A stretch of 64,000 nt of DNA from Pseudomaricurvus sp965656525 (GTDB taxonomy: Bacteria > Pseudomonadota > Gammaproteobacteria > Pseudomonadales > Cellvibrionaceae). The stretch covers positions 62,001-126,000 of the forward strand of contig CBFHKY010000004.1 in the NCBI GenBank assembly GCA_965656525.1, in the 5' to 3' direction. Positions 1 through 7,853 of the stretch are shown here, in pieces; the first letter of the stretch is position 1; the number at the start of each line of letters is the position of its first letter. The notes under the pieces are model-generated. The model was not told where the DNA came from. It searched no databases and worked only from the letters and a program-made list of their open reading frames with translations. The position numbers and the translations under genes were made by a program.

Positions 1-1
1 G

Positions 2-538
2 GAGCGACGTTTCACCGACTTCTTGCAACAATATTTACCCGCACAACCTGGTGACATTGTCAGTGATCGCGGCGATATCATTGGTCAACATGCAGGATTG
101 ATGTATCACACCATTGGCCAACGCCAAGGGCTGGGCATTGGTGGCATGAAAAATACCAGTGACGAGCCTTGGTATGTGGCCGAAAAAAATCTATCGACCA
201 ATCAGCTCGTGGCCGTTCAAGGAAAGAATCACCCATTGCTGTTCAAAGACACGCTTATTTCTGCGCCCTGCCACTGGATTAACGGTACCCCTGCAGACAG
301 CACATTACGCTGCCATGCAAAAACACGCTATCGCCAACCCGACCAGTACTGTACGGTACATCTGCAAACTGATGGTCGTTTAGAAGTTCATTTCGATGAA
401 CCGCAAAGAGCAATCACACCCGGGCAGTCCATTGTTTTTTATCTTGCAGAGGTTTGCCTTGGAGGAGCGGTAATTGAACAAGCCTTCAACACTGAACGCA
501 CTGACTCAGCTCAAGAAACCTCAGCCTCTACCATCTAA
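2..538 (+). CDS. mnmA: tRNA-specific 2-thiouridylase MnmA, C-terminal half (5' end outside window)
   Basis: MnmA activates U34 of the Lys, Glu and Gln tRNAs with ATP and inserts sulfur delivered by the IscS-TusA-TusBCD-TusE relay. The frame is open from base 2, so the N-terminal PP-loop part lies off the left edge; 178 residues remain. Visible features typical of the family are the HTIGQRQGLGIGG segment just after the entry point, the DEPWYVAEK segment, and a C-terminal beta-barrel ending in FDEPQRAITPGQSIVFY. hflD follows 62 bp downstream, the usual mnmA-hflD order. TusB, TusC and TusD of the same sulfur relay are encoded about 12 kb away. Identity is firm; the true start cannot be seen. Confidence 0.95.
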   Translation, partial: ERRFTDFLQQYLPAQPGDIVSDRGDIIGQHAGLMYHTIGQRQGLGIGGMKNTSDEPWYVAEKNLSTNQLVAVQGKNHPLLFKDTLISAPCHWINGTPADSTLRCHAKTRYRQPDQYCTVHLQTDGRLEVHFDEPQRAITPGQSIVFYLAEVCLGGAVIEQAFNTERTDSAQETSASTI

Positions 539-600
539 CGACGGATATAAGCCGTAACAAGTAAACGCTACACCACATCAAGCCACGAGGAAGTTGTATT

Positions 601-1236
601 TTGAGCACCCACTGGAAAGACTCCACCCTCGCGTTAGCCGGTGTATTCCAAGCCGCGGCTTTGGTAGAACAACTGGCAAAAACCGGCTACGTACAGACGG
701 AAGCCCAAGAAGCACTGATCAATAGCCTGTTCACTACAAACCCAGACTCAACGCTAGCCGTATATGGTCATCGCGCCGAAGCCCTTGAACTAGGGTTTAA
801 GGTTATGAACAGCGTTCTTAATCAACAAAACACTCAGGAGCACCCCGATGCCTTACGCTATGTGCTGGGCATACTGCATTTGCAAAAAAAGATGGCCAGC
901 CGCAAAGACATGGTGGCACTGATTGGTAAACGTCTTGAGCAAATTCAGCGTCAAGCCGATCACTTTGGCATCGCTCATGAAAATGTACTCAGCAGTATTG
1001 GCGGACTGTATGGCGACACCATCAGCACGTTCAAGTTTCGCATACAAGTTATGGGTGACTTCAATTATTTACAGCAAGCTCGGATCGCCAATCAGGTTCG
1101 CGCTCTTCTCTTCAGCGGCATTCGTTCTGCGACGCTTTGGCGACAAGTTGGGGGCACCCGCTTGCAGGTCATTTTCCAACGCAAGAAACTTGGGCGCTGT
1201 GCCGAGCAATGGCTCAGTACCCTGAAGCACAATTAA
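601..1236 (+). CDS. hflD: High frequency lysogenization protein HflD homolog
   Basis: A 211-aa, mostly helical protein of the HflD family. In E. coli HflD is a membrane-associated protein that binds phage lambda CII; its housekeeping role is unclear. Recognition rests on the N-terminal TLALAGVFQAAALVEQLA segment, the length (E. coli about 213 aa) and its place between mnmA and purB, which is conserved in many gammaproteobacteria. The start is a TTG at 601, preceded by GAGG about 10 nt upstream; no better ATG lies nearby. purB begins 79 bp after the stop, so mnmA, hflD and purB are probably co-transcribed. Confidence 0.9.
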   Translation: MSTHWKDSTLALAGVFQAAALVEQLAKTGYVQTEAQEALINSLFTTNPDSTLAVYGHRAEALELGFKVMNSVLNQQNTQEHPDALRYVLGILHLQKKMASRKDMVALIGKRLEQIQRQADHFGIAHENVLSSIGGLYGDTISTFKFRIQVMGDFNYLQQARIANQVRALLFSGIRSATLWRQVGGTRLQVIFQRKKLGRCAEQWLSTLKHN

Positions 1237-1315
1237 AGAAGCCCATCGCGTTATTTTCCGGTATCATCCGCGCCTGCAATTCATTCATTATTCGACGAGA
1301 CGGTTTCTACAGACT

Positions 1316-2793
1316 ATGGCTTCTACAACCCCACTTTCGGCATTAACTGCTGTATCCCCTATCGACGGCCGTTATGGCAGCAAAACTTCGGATTATCGAC
1401 ATATTTTTAGTGAGTATGGCTTAATTCGCAGCCGAGTAGTGGTAGAGATTCGCTGGCTTCAACAGCTGGGCTCGCATCCCGCCATTCCTGAAGTGCCTGC
1501 TTTCAGTGAAACCGCGAACACCGTTCTGAACGCTATTATTACTGACTTTAACGAAGATCACGCACAGCGCATTAAACACATTGAAGCAACCACCAATCAC
1601 GACGTAAAAGCCGTTGAGTATTTCATCAAAGAACAGTTTGCAGGCAATGCTGAGCTAGAAAAAGTGATGGAATTTGTTCACTTCGCCTGTACGTCTGAAG
1701 ACATCAATAATTTGTCTCACGCGCTGATGCTGCGTAGCGGTCGCGACGAGGTGCTTATCCCAATGGCTCAGAAGGTTATTGATGCTATTGCCTCTCTGGC
1801 TGCGGATTACTCTGATGATCCTATGCTCTCTCGCACTCACGGCCAAACAGCCAGCCCCACTACTGTGGGCAAAGAAATGGCAAACGTTGTTGCGCGGCTG
1901 CGCCGTCAACTCGAGCAAATCAAAAGTGTGCCGCTACTGGGCAAAATCAATGGTGCTGTGGGCAACTACAACGCACACCTGTCTGCTTACCCTGATATAG
2001 ATTGGCAAGCTAACGCAGAAACCTTCGTAACAAGCTTGGGGCTCACATGGAACCCTTACACCACTCAGATTGAGCCACACGACTATATGGCCGAACTGTT
2101 TGATGCTATTGCGCGCTTTAATACCATTTTAATCGACTTAAACCGCGATGTTTGGGGTTATATCTCCCTAGGCTATTTCAAGCAGAAGACGGTTGCCGGT
2201 GAAGTAGGCTCTTCAACCATGCCTCATAAGGTCAATCCGATCGATTTTGAGAACTCCGAAGGTAATTTAGGTCTAGCCAACGCGATTTTTGGCCACTTAT
2301 CCATGAAGTTGCCCGTTTCTCGCTGGCAGCGCGACCTTACGGACTCCACAGTATTGCGCAATATGGGCGTGNNNNNNNNNNNNNNNNNNNNNNNNNNNNN
2401 NNNNNNNNNNNNNNNNNNNNNNNNNNNNNNNNNNNNNNNNNNNNNNNNNNNNNNNNNNNNNNNNNCGTAGGTTTCGGTTACTGCGGTATCGCTTATGCTT
2501 CGGTTTTGAAAGGGATTAGCAAGCTGGAAATCAATCGTTCTCGACTTGCTGAAGATTTGGACAACAGCTGGGAGGTCTTAGCCGAACCGATACAAACGAT
2601 TATGCGCCGCTATGAGGTAGCCGAGCCTTACGAGAAACTAAAAGCTTTGACTCGCGGGCAAACCATCAATCGTGAAGTGCTAGCCAATTTTGTAGAAACT
2701 CTCGACATTCCAGAAGAAGCCAAGCAGTCCATTCGCGAAATGACCCCCAGCAACTATATTGGTAATGCCGCACAGCAAGCCAAAGATCTGTAA
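1316..2793 (+). CDS. purB: Adenylosuccinate lyase PurB, interrupted by an assembly gap
   Basis: PurB cleaves SAICAR to AICAR and adenylosuccinate to AMP in purine synthesis. The N-terminal part (352 codons, 1316-2371) carries the family segments TTNHDVKAVEYF, FACTSEDINNLSHALM, SRTHGQTASP, and the signature loop GSSTMPHKVNPIDFENSEGN with its catalytic serine. After 94 Ns the frame resumes at 2467 with VGFGYCGIAYASVLKG and runs to the stop at 2793. The two halves lie in different frames across the N-run, but if the duplicated valine codon at the junction is merged the product is about 459 aa, close to the 456 aa of E. coli PurB. The break is therefore very probably an assembly artefact, not a mutation. 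ATG at 1316. Confidence 0.95.
2372..2465. other. Assembly gap (94 N) inside purB
   Basis: A run of 94 N. The left flank ends in codons for Asn-Met-Gly-Val and the right flank begins with Val-Gly-Phe-Gly; in PurB proteins these residues are contiguous. The flanks share CGT, with a one-base disagreement at the next position (G against A). The real missing sequence is probably zero. Confidence 0.9.
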
Positions 2794-2808
2794 ACACAAG
2801 CGCTCTTT

Positions 2809-2830
2809 GGCTCGGCCTTGAGGCCTAGCC
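2809..2830. repeat. Short inverted repeat after purB
   Basis: GGCTCGGCCT / AGGCCTAGCC form a stem of 10 positions with one mismatch around a 2-nt centre, 16 bp after the purB stop. There is no T-tract, so it may be an mRNA 3'-end stabiliser rather than a terminator. Confidence 0.5.
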
Positions 2831-2861
2831 ACCGCTAACGTCACACGTGGCCCATCCACAT

Positions 2862-2890
2862 AAAAGAGCTCGAGTTTTCGGGCTCTTTTT
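2862..2890 (+). terminator. Rho-independent terminator of purB
   Basis: AAAAGAGC and GCTCTTTT pair around a 12-nt loop, and the right arm ends in five T. It lies 68 bp after the purB stop and 33 bp before the roxA start. Confidence 0.75.
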
Positions 2891-2923
2891 ATATCCCCCT
2901 TCCTGCCTTCTGAGTGGTTCACT

Positions 2924-4078
2924 ATGAAACTAAACAACTTAGGCGACATCGATACCGATACTTTTTTGCGCGAATACTGGCAACAGAAGCCACTGCTAAT
3001 ACGCCAGGCCTTTCCCGACTTTGTGTCACCACTCTCACCGGACGAGCTGGCAGGACTTGCTTTAGAAGAAGAGATTGAATCGAGACTGGTATTGGAGCAA
3101 GGCAAAACACCATGGGAACTGCGCTGCGGCCCCTTCACAGAGCGAGACTTTCAGCAACTGCCTAAAACCAACTGGACACTGCTCATTCAGGCGGTTGACC
3201 AGCTCATTCCAGAGGTTACCGAGCTACTTCAATGGTTTCGCTTTTTACCCGACTGGCGACTCGATGACATTATGGTCAGTTATGCCACCACAGGAGGCAG
3301 TGTTGGCCCCCACTTCGACCATTACGATGTATTCCTACTGCAAGGCGCCGGTGAGCGCCTCTGGCAGATCGGTCAGCCCTGCTTTCCGAAAACGCCTCTT
3401 TTATCCGGTACTGATTTAAGTATTCTGCAAAATTTCGATCAAACTGAAAGCTTTACTTTGTCCCCAGGTGACATGCTTTACTTACCGCCTCAGCTCGCGC
3501 ACTGGGGCAAAGCACTGGACGATGACTGCATTACTTACTCCATCGGCTTCAGGGCTCCTAGTCACAGTGAAATTCTTGAAGGCGTGCTGCAAGGACAACT
3601 CAAGCACTTGTCCGAATTTGAACGTTTTAGTGACACGGGTTTATCCCCCCTGAGCAATCCAGGCCTTATTCCACCAGCGGTTATTGATGAGCTGCTGCAC
3701 ATTTGCCAGCAGTCTTTAACGCGGGAAAACGTAGAAGATTGGTTCGGCCGCTACATGACCCAGCCAAAATACGCCTCAAACGACGAGGAATTGATCGAAA
3801 CTGCACCGATGGACATCTGCCCAAGGGCAGGCCAGCTTCAAAAATGCCCATCTACACGCTTTGCCTTTACCCCTCAGCATGCTGACTCAGCACACATGTA
3901 TGCGTCAGGACGTAAGTTTATGTGCAGTACAAGTCTGGCAGCCACACTTTGCATGAACCACCAGTACACGGCTGAAAAACTGTTAAACTGCTGCCAATCC
4001 GACCATGATCGCAAAGTTCTGGATACACTTTGGAGCGAAGGGTACATCGAAGAAACAGAAGGAGATGATGGTCTATAA
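2924..4078 (+). CDS. roxA: Ribosomal protein uL16 arginine 3-hydroxylase RoxA (YcfD), JmjC/cupin oxygenase
   Basis: A 2-oxoglutarate/Fe(II) oxygenase of the JmjC-like ROX family; E. coli YcfD hydroxylates an arginine of ribosomal protein uL16. The metal triad is visible: His130 and Asp132 in GPHFDHYDVF and His193 in QLAHWGK. The N-terminus has the family EYWQQKPLLIRQAFP segment; a winged-helix-like C-terminal part follows residue 250. The length of 384 aa fits the family. ATG at 2924; the upstream spacer holds the purB terminator. roxA next to purB is also common in Pseudomonas-type genomes. Identity is strong from the triad and N-terminal motif; the substrate is inferred from the family. Confidence 0.9.
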   Translation: MKLNNLGDIDTDTFLREYWQQKPLLIRQAFPDFVSPLSPDELAGLALEEEIESRLVLEQGKTPWELRCGPFTERDFQQLPKTNWTLLIQAVDQLIPEVTELLQWFRFLPDWRLDDIMVSYATTGGSVGPHFDHYDVFLLQGAGERLWQIGQPCFPKTPLLSGTDLSILQNFDQTESFTLSPGDMLYLPPQLAHWGKALDDDCITYSIGFRAPSHSEILEGVLQGQLKHLSEFERFSDTGLSPLSNPGLIPPAVIDELLHICQQSLTRENVEDWFGRYMTQPKYASNDEELIETAPMDICPRAGQLQKCPSTRFAFTPQHADSAHMYASGRKFMCSTSLAATLCMNHQYTAEKLLNCCQSDHDRKVLDTLWSEGYIEETEGDDGL

Positions 4079-4142
4079 TCGAGTGTTCAGGGGCTCGCTC
4101 GACCTCATACGATACGCATCATCTAACCCCAAGGAGAATCGC

Positions 4143-5036
4143 ATGCTGAACACCACACCTTACGGCAAAAGTTTGTGCCAGCGGTTAAACTTCAGTGTGC
4201 TGGGCTGCGGACTGCTGTTGTCTTGGTGTATAAGCGAGGCTACCCTCGCAGTAGACATCACTTTTGATATCATTCCCCTCAAACACCGTCCTGCAGACAT
4301 GTTGCAACCACAAATTCAGGCTCTAGCTGGCCCTAACACCATTGTCACGGCCGCTGATCAACAGTTGATTATTCGAGGCCCTAGGGAAGACGCCAGCCTA
4401 CTCGCCAGCCTGATTAGCGAACTGGATACACCTCTAACCCAACTAATGGTTTTTGTCAGGCAAGGAACCAGTAATTCTCGGCAACGTGAAACACACCATT
4501 TAGACACACAGCTCTCATCGTCGGCCGACAGCATCAAAAAAACGCAAGAAAAGCACTCAACAACACTGACAATAAGGGGCACAACCCGTTCTTTTGGTGT
4601 CAACTCGCAAGACACGACGACTCAACAGTTGCGTGTCATCGAAGGTCATCCTGCATTTATTCAGACGGGTAAAGACATACCGTTTGCCCAACAGCATTTA
4701 CACGGCCGACATCAGTCGTACACTCAACAAAACTACAAAGCCGTCAATACAGGGTTTTACGTGACCCCAAGACTGGTGGGTAACGGTCAGGTCGCCATTG
4801 ACATCTCTACCCAACAACAGTCCTCCGACGGTAAGACTTCCTCACCCACAATACTCACAGCACCTTCGGTCTCAACTCTAGAAACCATGTCAACACTACA
4901 AGTCGATCTCGGTGAGTGGGTGACCATTGGTGCTAACGAACAACAACGCACGAAAACGGCAAGCCAAGGTGGCAGGCATTTTAGTACCGCCGCACAAGAT
5001 ACACAGATTCAGATTCGCGTGGTCAAAGCCCAGTGA
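4143..5036 (+). CDS. Exported secretin-related protein of unknown role
   Basis: A 297-aa protein with a signal peptide (hydrophobic segment about residues 17-35, probable cleavage after ATLA). Residues 38-100 resemble the small ring domain found near the N-terminus of secretins (conversion of FDIIPLKHRPADML..., LIIRGPREDASLLASLISELDTP). Residues 200-297 resemble the start of the secretin core (GFYVTPRLVGNGQVAIDIS, then VSTLETMSTLQVDLGEWVTIG). At this length it lacks the full barrel-forming domain, so it is not a functional outer-membrane pore on its own. I chose ATG 4143 because AAGGAG lies 7 nt upstream; the frame is open further upstream only by overlap with roxA. The middle region is Ser/Thr/Gln-rich. 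Function unknown. Confidence 0.75.
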   Translation: MLNTTPYGKSLCQRLNFSVLGCGLLLSWCISEATLAVDITFDIIPLKHRPADMLQPQIQALAGPNTIVTAADQQLIIRGPREDASLLASLISELDTPLTQLMVFVRQGTSNSRQRETHHLDTQLSSSADSIKKTQEKHSTTLTIRGTTRSFGVNSQDTTTQQLRVIEGHPAFIQTGKDIPFAQQHLHGRHQSYTQQNYKAVNTGFYVTPRLVGNGQVAIDISTQQQSSDGKTSSPTILTAPSVSTLETMSTLQVDLGEWVTIGANEQQRTKTASQGGRHFSTAAQDTQIQIRVVKAQ

Positions 5037-5069
5037 GCCACCCACCAAACTCTAAAACCATTAACAGTG

Positions 5070-5708
5070 CTATCGCGGCAATACGTCCGTCAATTCAGAA
5101 AAAGAAGATAAACACGCCAAAGGCTGATAAGGCTCTAACCGTGATACATGATGGGCGCCATAGTCCACAGCAATACGAGGCATATCGGCACGCATTGCCA
5201 TTTCCATATCAAACTCCGTATCACCCACCATTACAGCATCCCCAGCGGTGTATCGGAACTCAATCAGCAGCTCATGCAACATCTTAGGATGAGGCTTAGA
5301 GGCAGTTTCATCAGAGCAGCGAGAGCCGTGAAACCATGTCTCAGCCCCCATAGAAAGCATGACACGATTGAGTCCTGCACGGCTTTTACCCGTTGCGACC
5401 GCCAAATGATCCCCGCGGGATAACAGTGTTTCCAGCACATCTTCAACACCAGGAAAAAACAGCGAAGGCGTTTGATCGGCCTCAAGGTAATAATGCGCAT
5501 AAGAATGGCGCATGCGATCCACCAGTTCAGAGTTAATACTGGGGTACAGCTCCCTCAGTGCCTCTGGCAGCCCCAAGCCGATAATATTTTTTATCGCATC
5601 GGACGACAACGATTCCAGCCCCTCGGCTTCCGCTGCTCGCTGCATGCAATAAACTATTTTATCCGTGGAGTCGCATAACGTTCCATCCCAATCAAAGATA
5701 ACTAACAT
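5070..5708 (-). CDS. HAD-superfamily (IA) phosphatase, phosphoglycolate phosphatase-like
   Basis: A 212-aa HAD hydrolase. Motif I is FDWDGTLCDS at residues 4-13 with the nucleophile and acid/base aspartates; motif II is the VATGKSRAG segment; motif III/IV is GDTEFDMEMA near residue 165. The helical cap between motifs I and II is of the C1 type found in phosphoglycolate phosphatases and pyrophosphatases. It lies 11 bp downstream of rluC on the same strand, an arrangement also common in Pseudomonas relatives, so the two are probably co-transcribed. The physiological substrate cannot be read from the sequence. Confidence 0.9.
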   Translation of the reverse strand: MLVIFDWDGTLCDSTDKIVYCMQRAAEAEGLESLSSDAIKNIIGLGLPEALRELYPSINSELVDRMRHSYAHYYLEADQTPSLFFPGVEDVLETLLSRGDHLAVATGKSRAGLNRVMLSMGAETWFHGSRCSDETASKPHPKMLHELLIEFRYTAGDAVMVGDTEFDMEMAMRADMPRIAVDYGAHHVSRLEPYQPLACLSSFSELTDVLPR

Positions 5709-5719
5709 TGTGTTCTCTT

Positions 5720-6757
5720 CTATTCTTCGCTTTGAAACGCTTTGCTATTGCCCTGAGCCTGAGCACTCAGCCGGCTCAAAGGCTCCAATAAACGCGAATC
5801 CAACGGCGCCTCGATTTTAATTTTTCCGTCACTATCCGGTAATGTTAGTTCCAGTGCGGCTGCGTGCAAAAATAATCGATTGAAGCCTTTTGCCTTCATC
5901 TTGGCGTTAAATGCATCGCTGGTGTATTTGCTATCCCCGACCAGAGGATGCCCTTGGAACTGAGCGTGAACACGGATTTGATGTGTGCGCCCAGTGACCG
6001 GCTTGGCCTCAACCAAAGTAACATCATCAAACCGCTCCAACACACGAAACAGAGTCAAGGAAGGCTTGCCATCTTGAGACGCGCGAACCATGCGCTCGCC
6101 GGTGTCTTGCTCATTCCTCTTGAGAGGGACATCAACTTTTTGTACATGACCAGGCCAAGAGCCTTCGACTAATGCATGATAGGACTTCTGAATCCGCCTT
6201 TGGCGCAATTCTTCATGCAAGTAACGCAGCATACTGCGTTTTTTGGCCACCATAATGCATCCAGAAGTATCCTTGTCTAATCGGTGAACCAATTCTAAAT
6301 AACGCTCCTCTGGATAAGTAGAGCGCAAAGCTTCAATCAGGCCCACATTCACACCACTGCCACCATGAACCGCAAGCCCCGATGGCTTATTGATGATGAG
6401 TAGACCTTTGTTCTCGAACAAAACAGCATTAGACAGCAATGCCTGCAACTGCTTACCGGCTTCTGCTGGAGCTTTAGCATCTGGTACTCGAACAGGAGGG
6501 ACGCGGATTATATCCCCCGTCTGCAATCGGTACTCCGCTTTAACTCGGCCCTTATTAACCCTGACCTCGCCTTTGCGAAGAATGCGATAAATCAGCGTCC
6601 TGGGCACTCCCTTCAAAAAGGTGAGAAGGAAATTATCAATACGTTGGCCAGCGCGGTCCTCATCAATATCCACCCACTGAACTTGTGGTGAACGGGCAGC
6701 GGAAGCACTGACTGGCTTTTTAGATACATCATTGGGTACGGAGCGAGAACGTTTCAT
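5720..6757 (-). CDS. rluC: 23S rRNA pseudouridine synthase RluC
   Basis: RluC isomerises uridines 955, 2504 and 2580 of 23S rRNA. An S4-like RNA-binding domain occupies about residues 30-95 (RIDNFLLTFLKGVPRTLIYRILRKGEVRVN), followed by the RluA-type catalytic domain with HRLDKDTSG carrying the nucleophilic Asp and GRTHQIRVHAQ. Length is 345 aa from the ATG at 6757; a GTG 48 nt upstream at 6805 is possible but neither start has a good ribosome binding site. A perfect TATAAT lies 6 nt upstream of the ATG, which would give a leaderless transcript if used. Divergent from rne, as in E. coli. Confidence 0.92.
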   Translation of the reverse strand: MKRSRSVPNDVSKKPVSASAARSPQVQWVDIDEDRAGQRIDNFLLTFLKGVPRTLIYRILRKGEVRVNKGRVKAEYRLQTGDIIRVPPVRVPDAKAPAEAGKQLQALLSNAVLFENKGLLIINKPSGLAVHGGSGVNVGLIEALRSTYPEERYLELVHRLDKDTSGCIMVAKKRSMLRYLHEELRQRRIQKSYHALVEGSWPGHVQKVDVPLKRNEQDTGERMVRASQDGKPSLTLFRVLERFDDVTLVEAKPVTGRTHQIRVHAQFQGHPLVGDSKYTSDAFNAKMKAKGFNRLFLHAAALELTLPDSDGKIKIEAPLDSRLLEPLSRLSAQAQGNSKAFQSEE

Positions 6758-7853
6758 GGGCACATTATACCTTGCCGCCCGAAGTGCTGCTTCTTTTTCT
6801 CTCACGGCATTCTTGTCAAACCACCCAAAAGATAAAGTTTGAAGGTTAATGGTAATATTGCTACAATCGGACGGTCAGATCAGGCTGGTTTCCGGACATT
6901 GCACAAAGGCATGTTGCGAGGAAATACCGCTGACTGGCAGGGTTTGAACTTCTGAATGGTTGTTCTAACGCCGCAGCAAGTGGAGCTATCGGGTAAAGCC
7001 ATTAGCCTTAAAATAGTAGCGAGGCTCACATTAAAAGCCTCCTTCTCATCGCGAGCTTCCGTCGTTCAGGCGCCAACAGAACCCAATTGGCTCGCAAGTG
7101 CGACCTTATATCAAACCAGAAATTTAACCGCCTCTTCTTTTAGCTTTGATTGAGCGTGATCTCATAAGATTGATTTGATCTACTCAGCAGGCAAAGGGGG
7201 CAATGATGAAACCGTGCAGATTGACGGTACCCGAACATATTGTGATAAGAGATGCCCCTGCCCCGCAAAAGCAGGAGCGATTCAAGCTAAAACTCAATAT
7301 TTAGTGTTTTAACGAATACTAAATAGTAGAGCAAATGATTCCAACAGGAAGGCAGAAAGCAACGTAAACATTCTCATACAGCTGTATTAAGATTCATCAC
7401 CCGAAGTGGCATCACAACTCGTAGTTTTCTTACCAAACCCCGATGTTTCAAAGCCCCTCGACACACGCTGAAGATAAAGAGAAAACCGCGCTAGACTTGC
7501 TGAACTGTGCTTGAACCTAAATAGCGGGAGCATTGGCAGATAAATGTTTTTTTGACTGCGAAGTACAGCGCAGTTAACGATTTACCAAATTAACATTTAT
7601 TGCAGGAGCCCATGGTTTAAGAACGCAAAAGAATATTGGCAACATAACTTTAGATGTTTGGCCTGCTCTACAAACAGAGCGTCTACTCAGCCATATCCAA
7701 AGTACAATACTGCCTAACTATCTTGTGCTCTTCTGCCCAACAGCCGCCCAACGAGCCCCGATATATTCTGGGTAGCGCTTGGTAGATTAATACAGAGGCT
7801 GATCTCCACATGTGATCGAGTACCCTTTCTGCGCTCACCCTATTAGGAAACGC
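6758..7853. promoter_or_regulatory. Long rluC-rne intergenic region, probable rne 5' untranslated leader
   Basis: Nearly 1.1 kb without a convincing gene. In E. coli the rne mRNA has a leader of about 360 nt whose hairpins let RNase E degrade its own message; this region is a natural candidate for an equivalent, but I cannot recognise the E. coli rne5 element by eye. Visible structure: a promoter at 6839-6867, a small hairpin ACTGCG/CGCAGT at 7555-7574, and G-rich/C-rich segments near 7195 and 7255 that could pair. Open frames here (such as 6956-7153) show no family resemblance and no ribosome binding site. Confidence 0.55.
6839..6867 (+). promoter_or_regulatory. Sigma-70 type promoter, candidate for rne
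   Basis: TTGAAG (6839-6844), a 17-nt spacer and TACAAT (6862-6867) match the consensus well. Transcription would start near 6874 and give a leader of about 980 nt before the rne ATG. Confidence 0.5.

Noticed and set aside
2372..2465. purB as a frameshifted pseudogene
   Set aside because: The frame change comes only from the arbitrary length of the N-run; the flanks join in frame when it is removed.
6956..7153. 65-codon frame in the rne upstream region
   Set aside because: No ribosome binding site or similarity; expected by chance in 1.1 kb.
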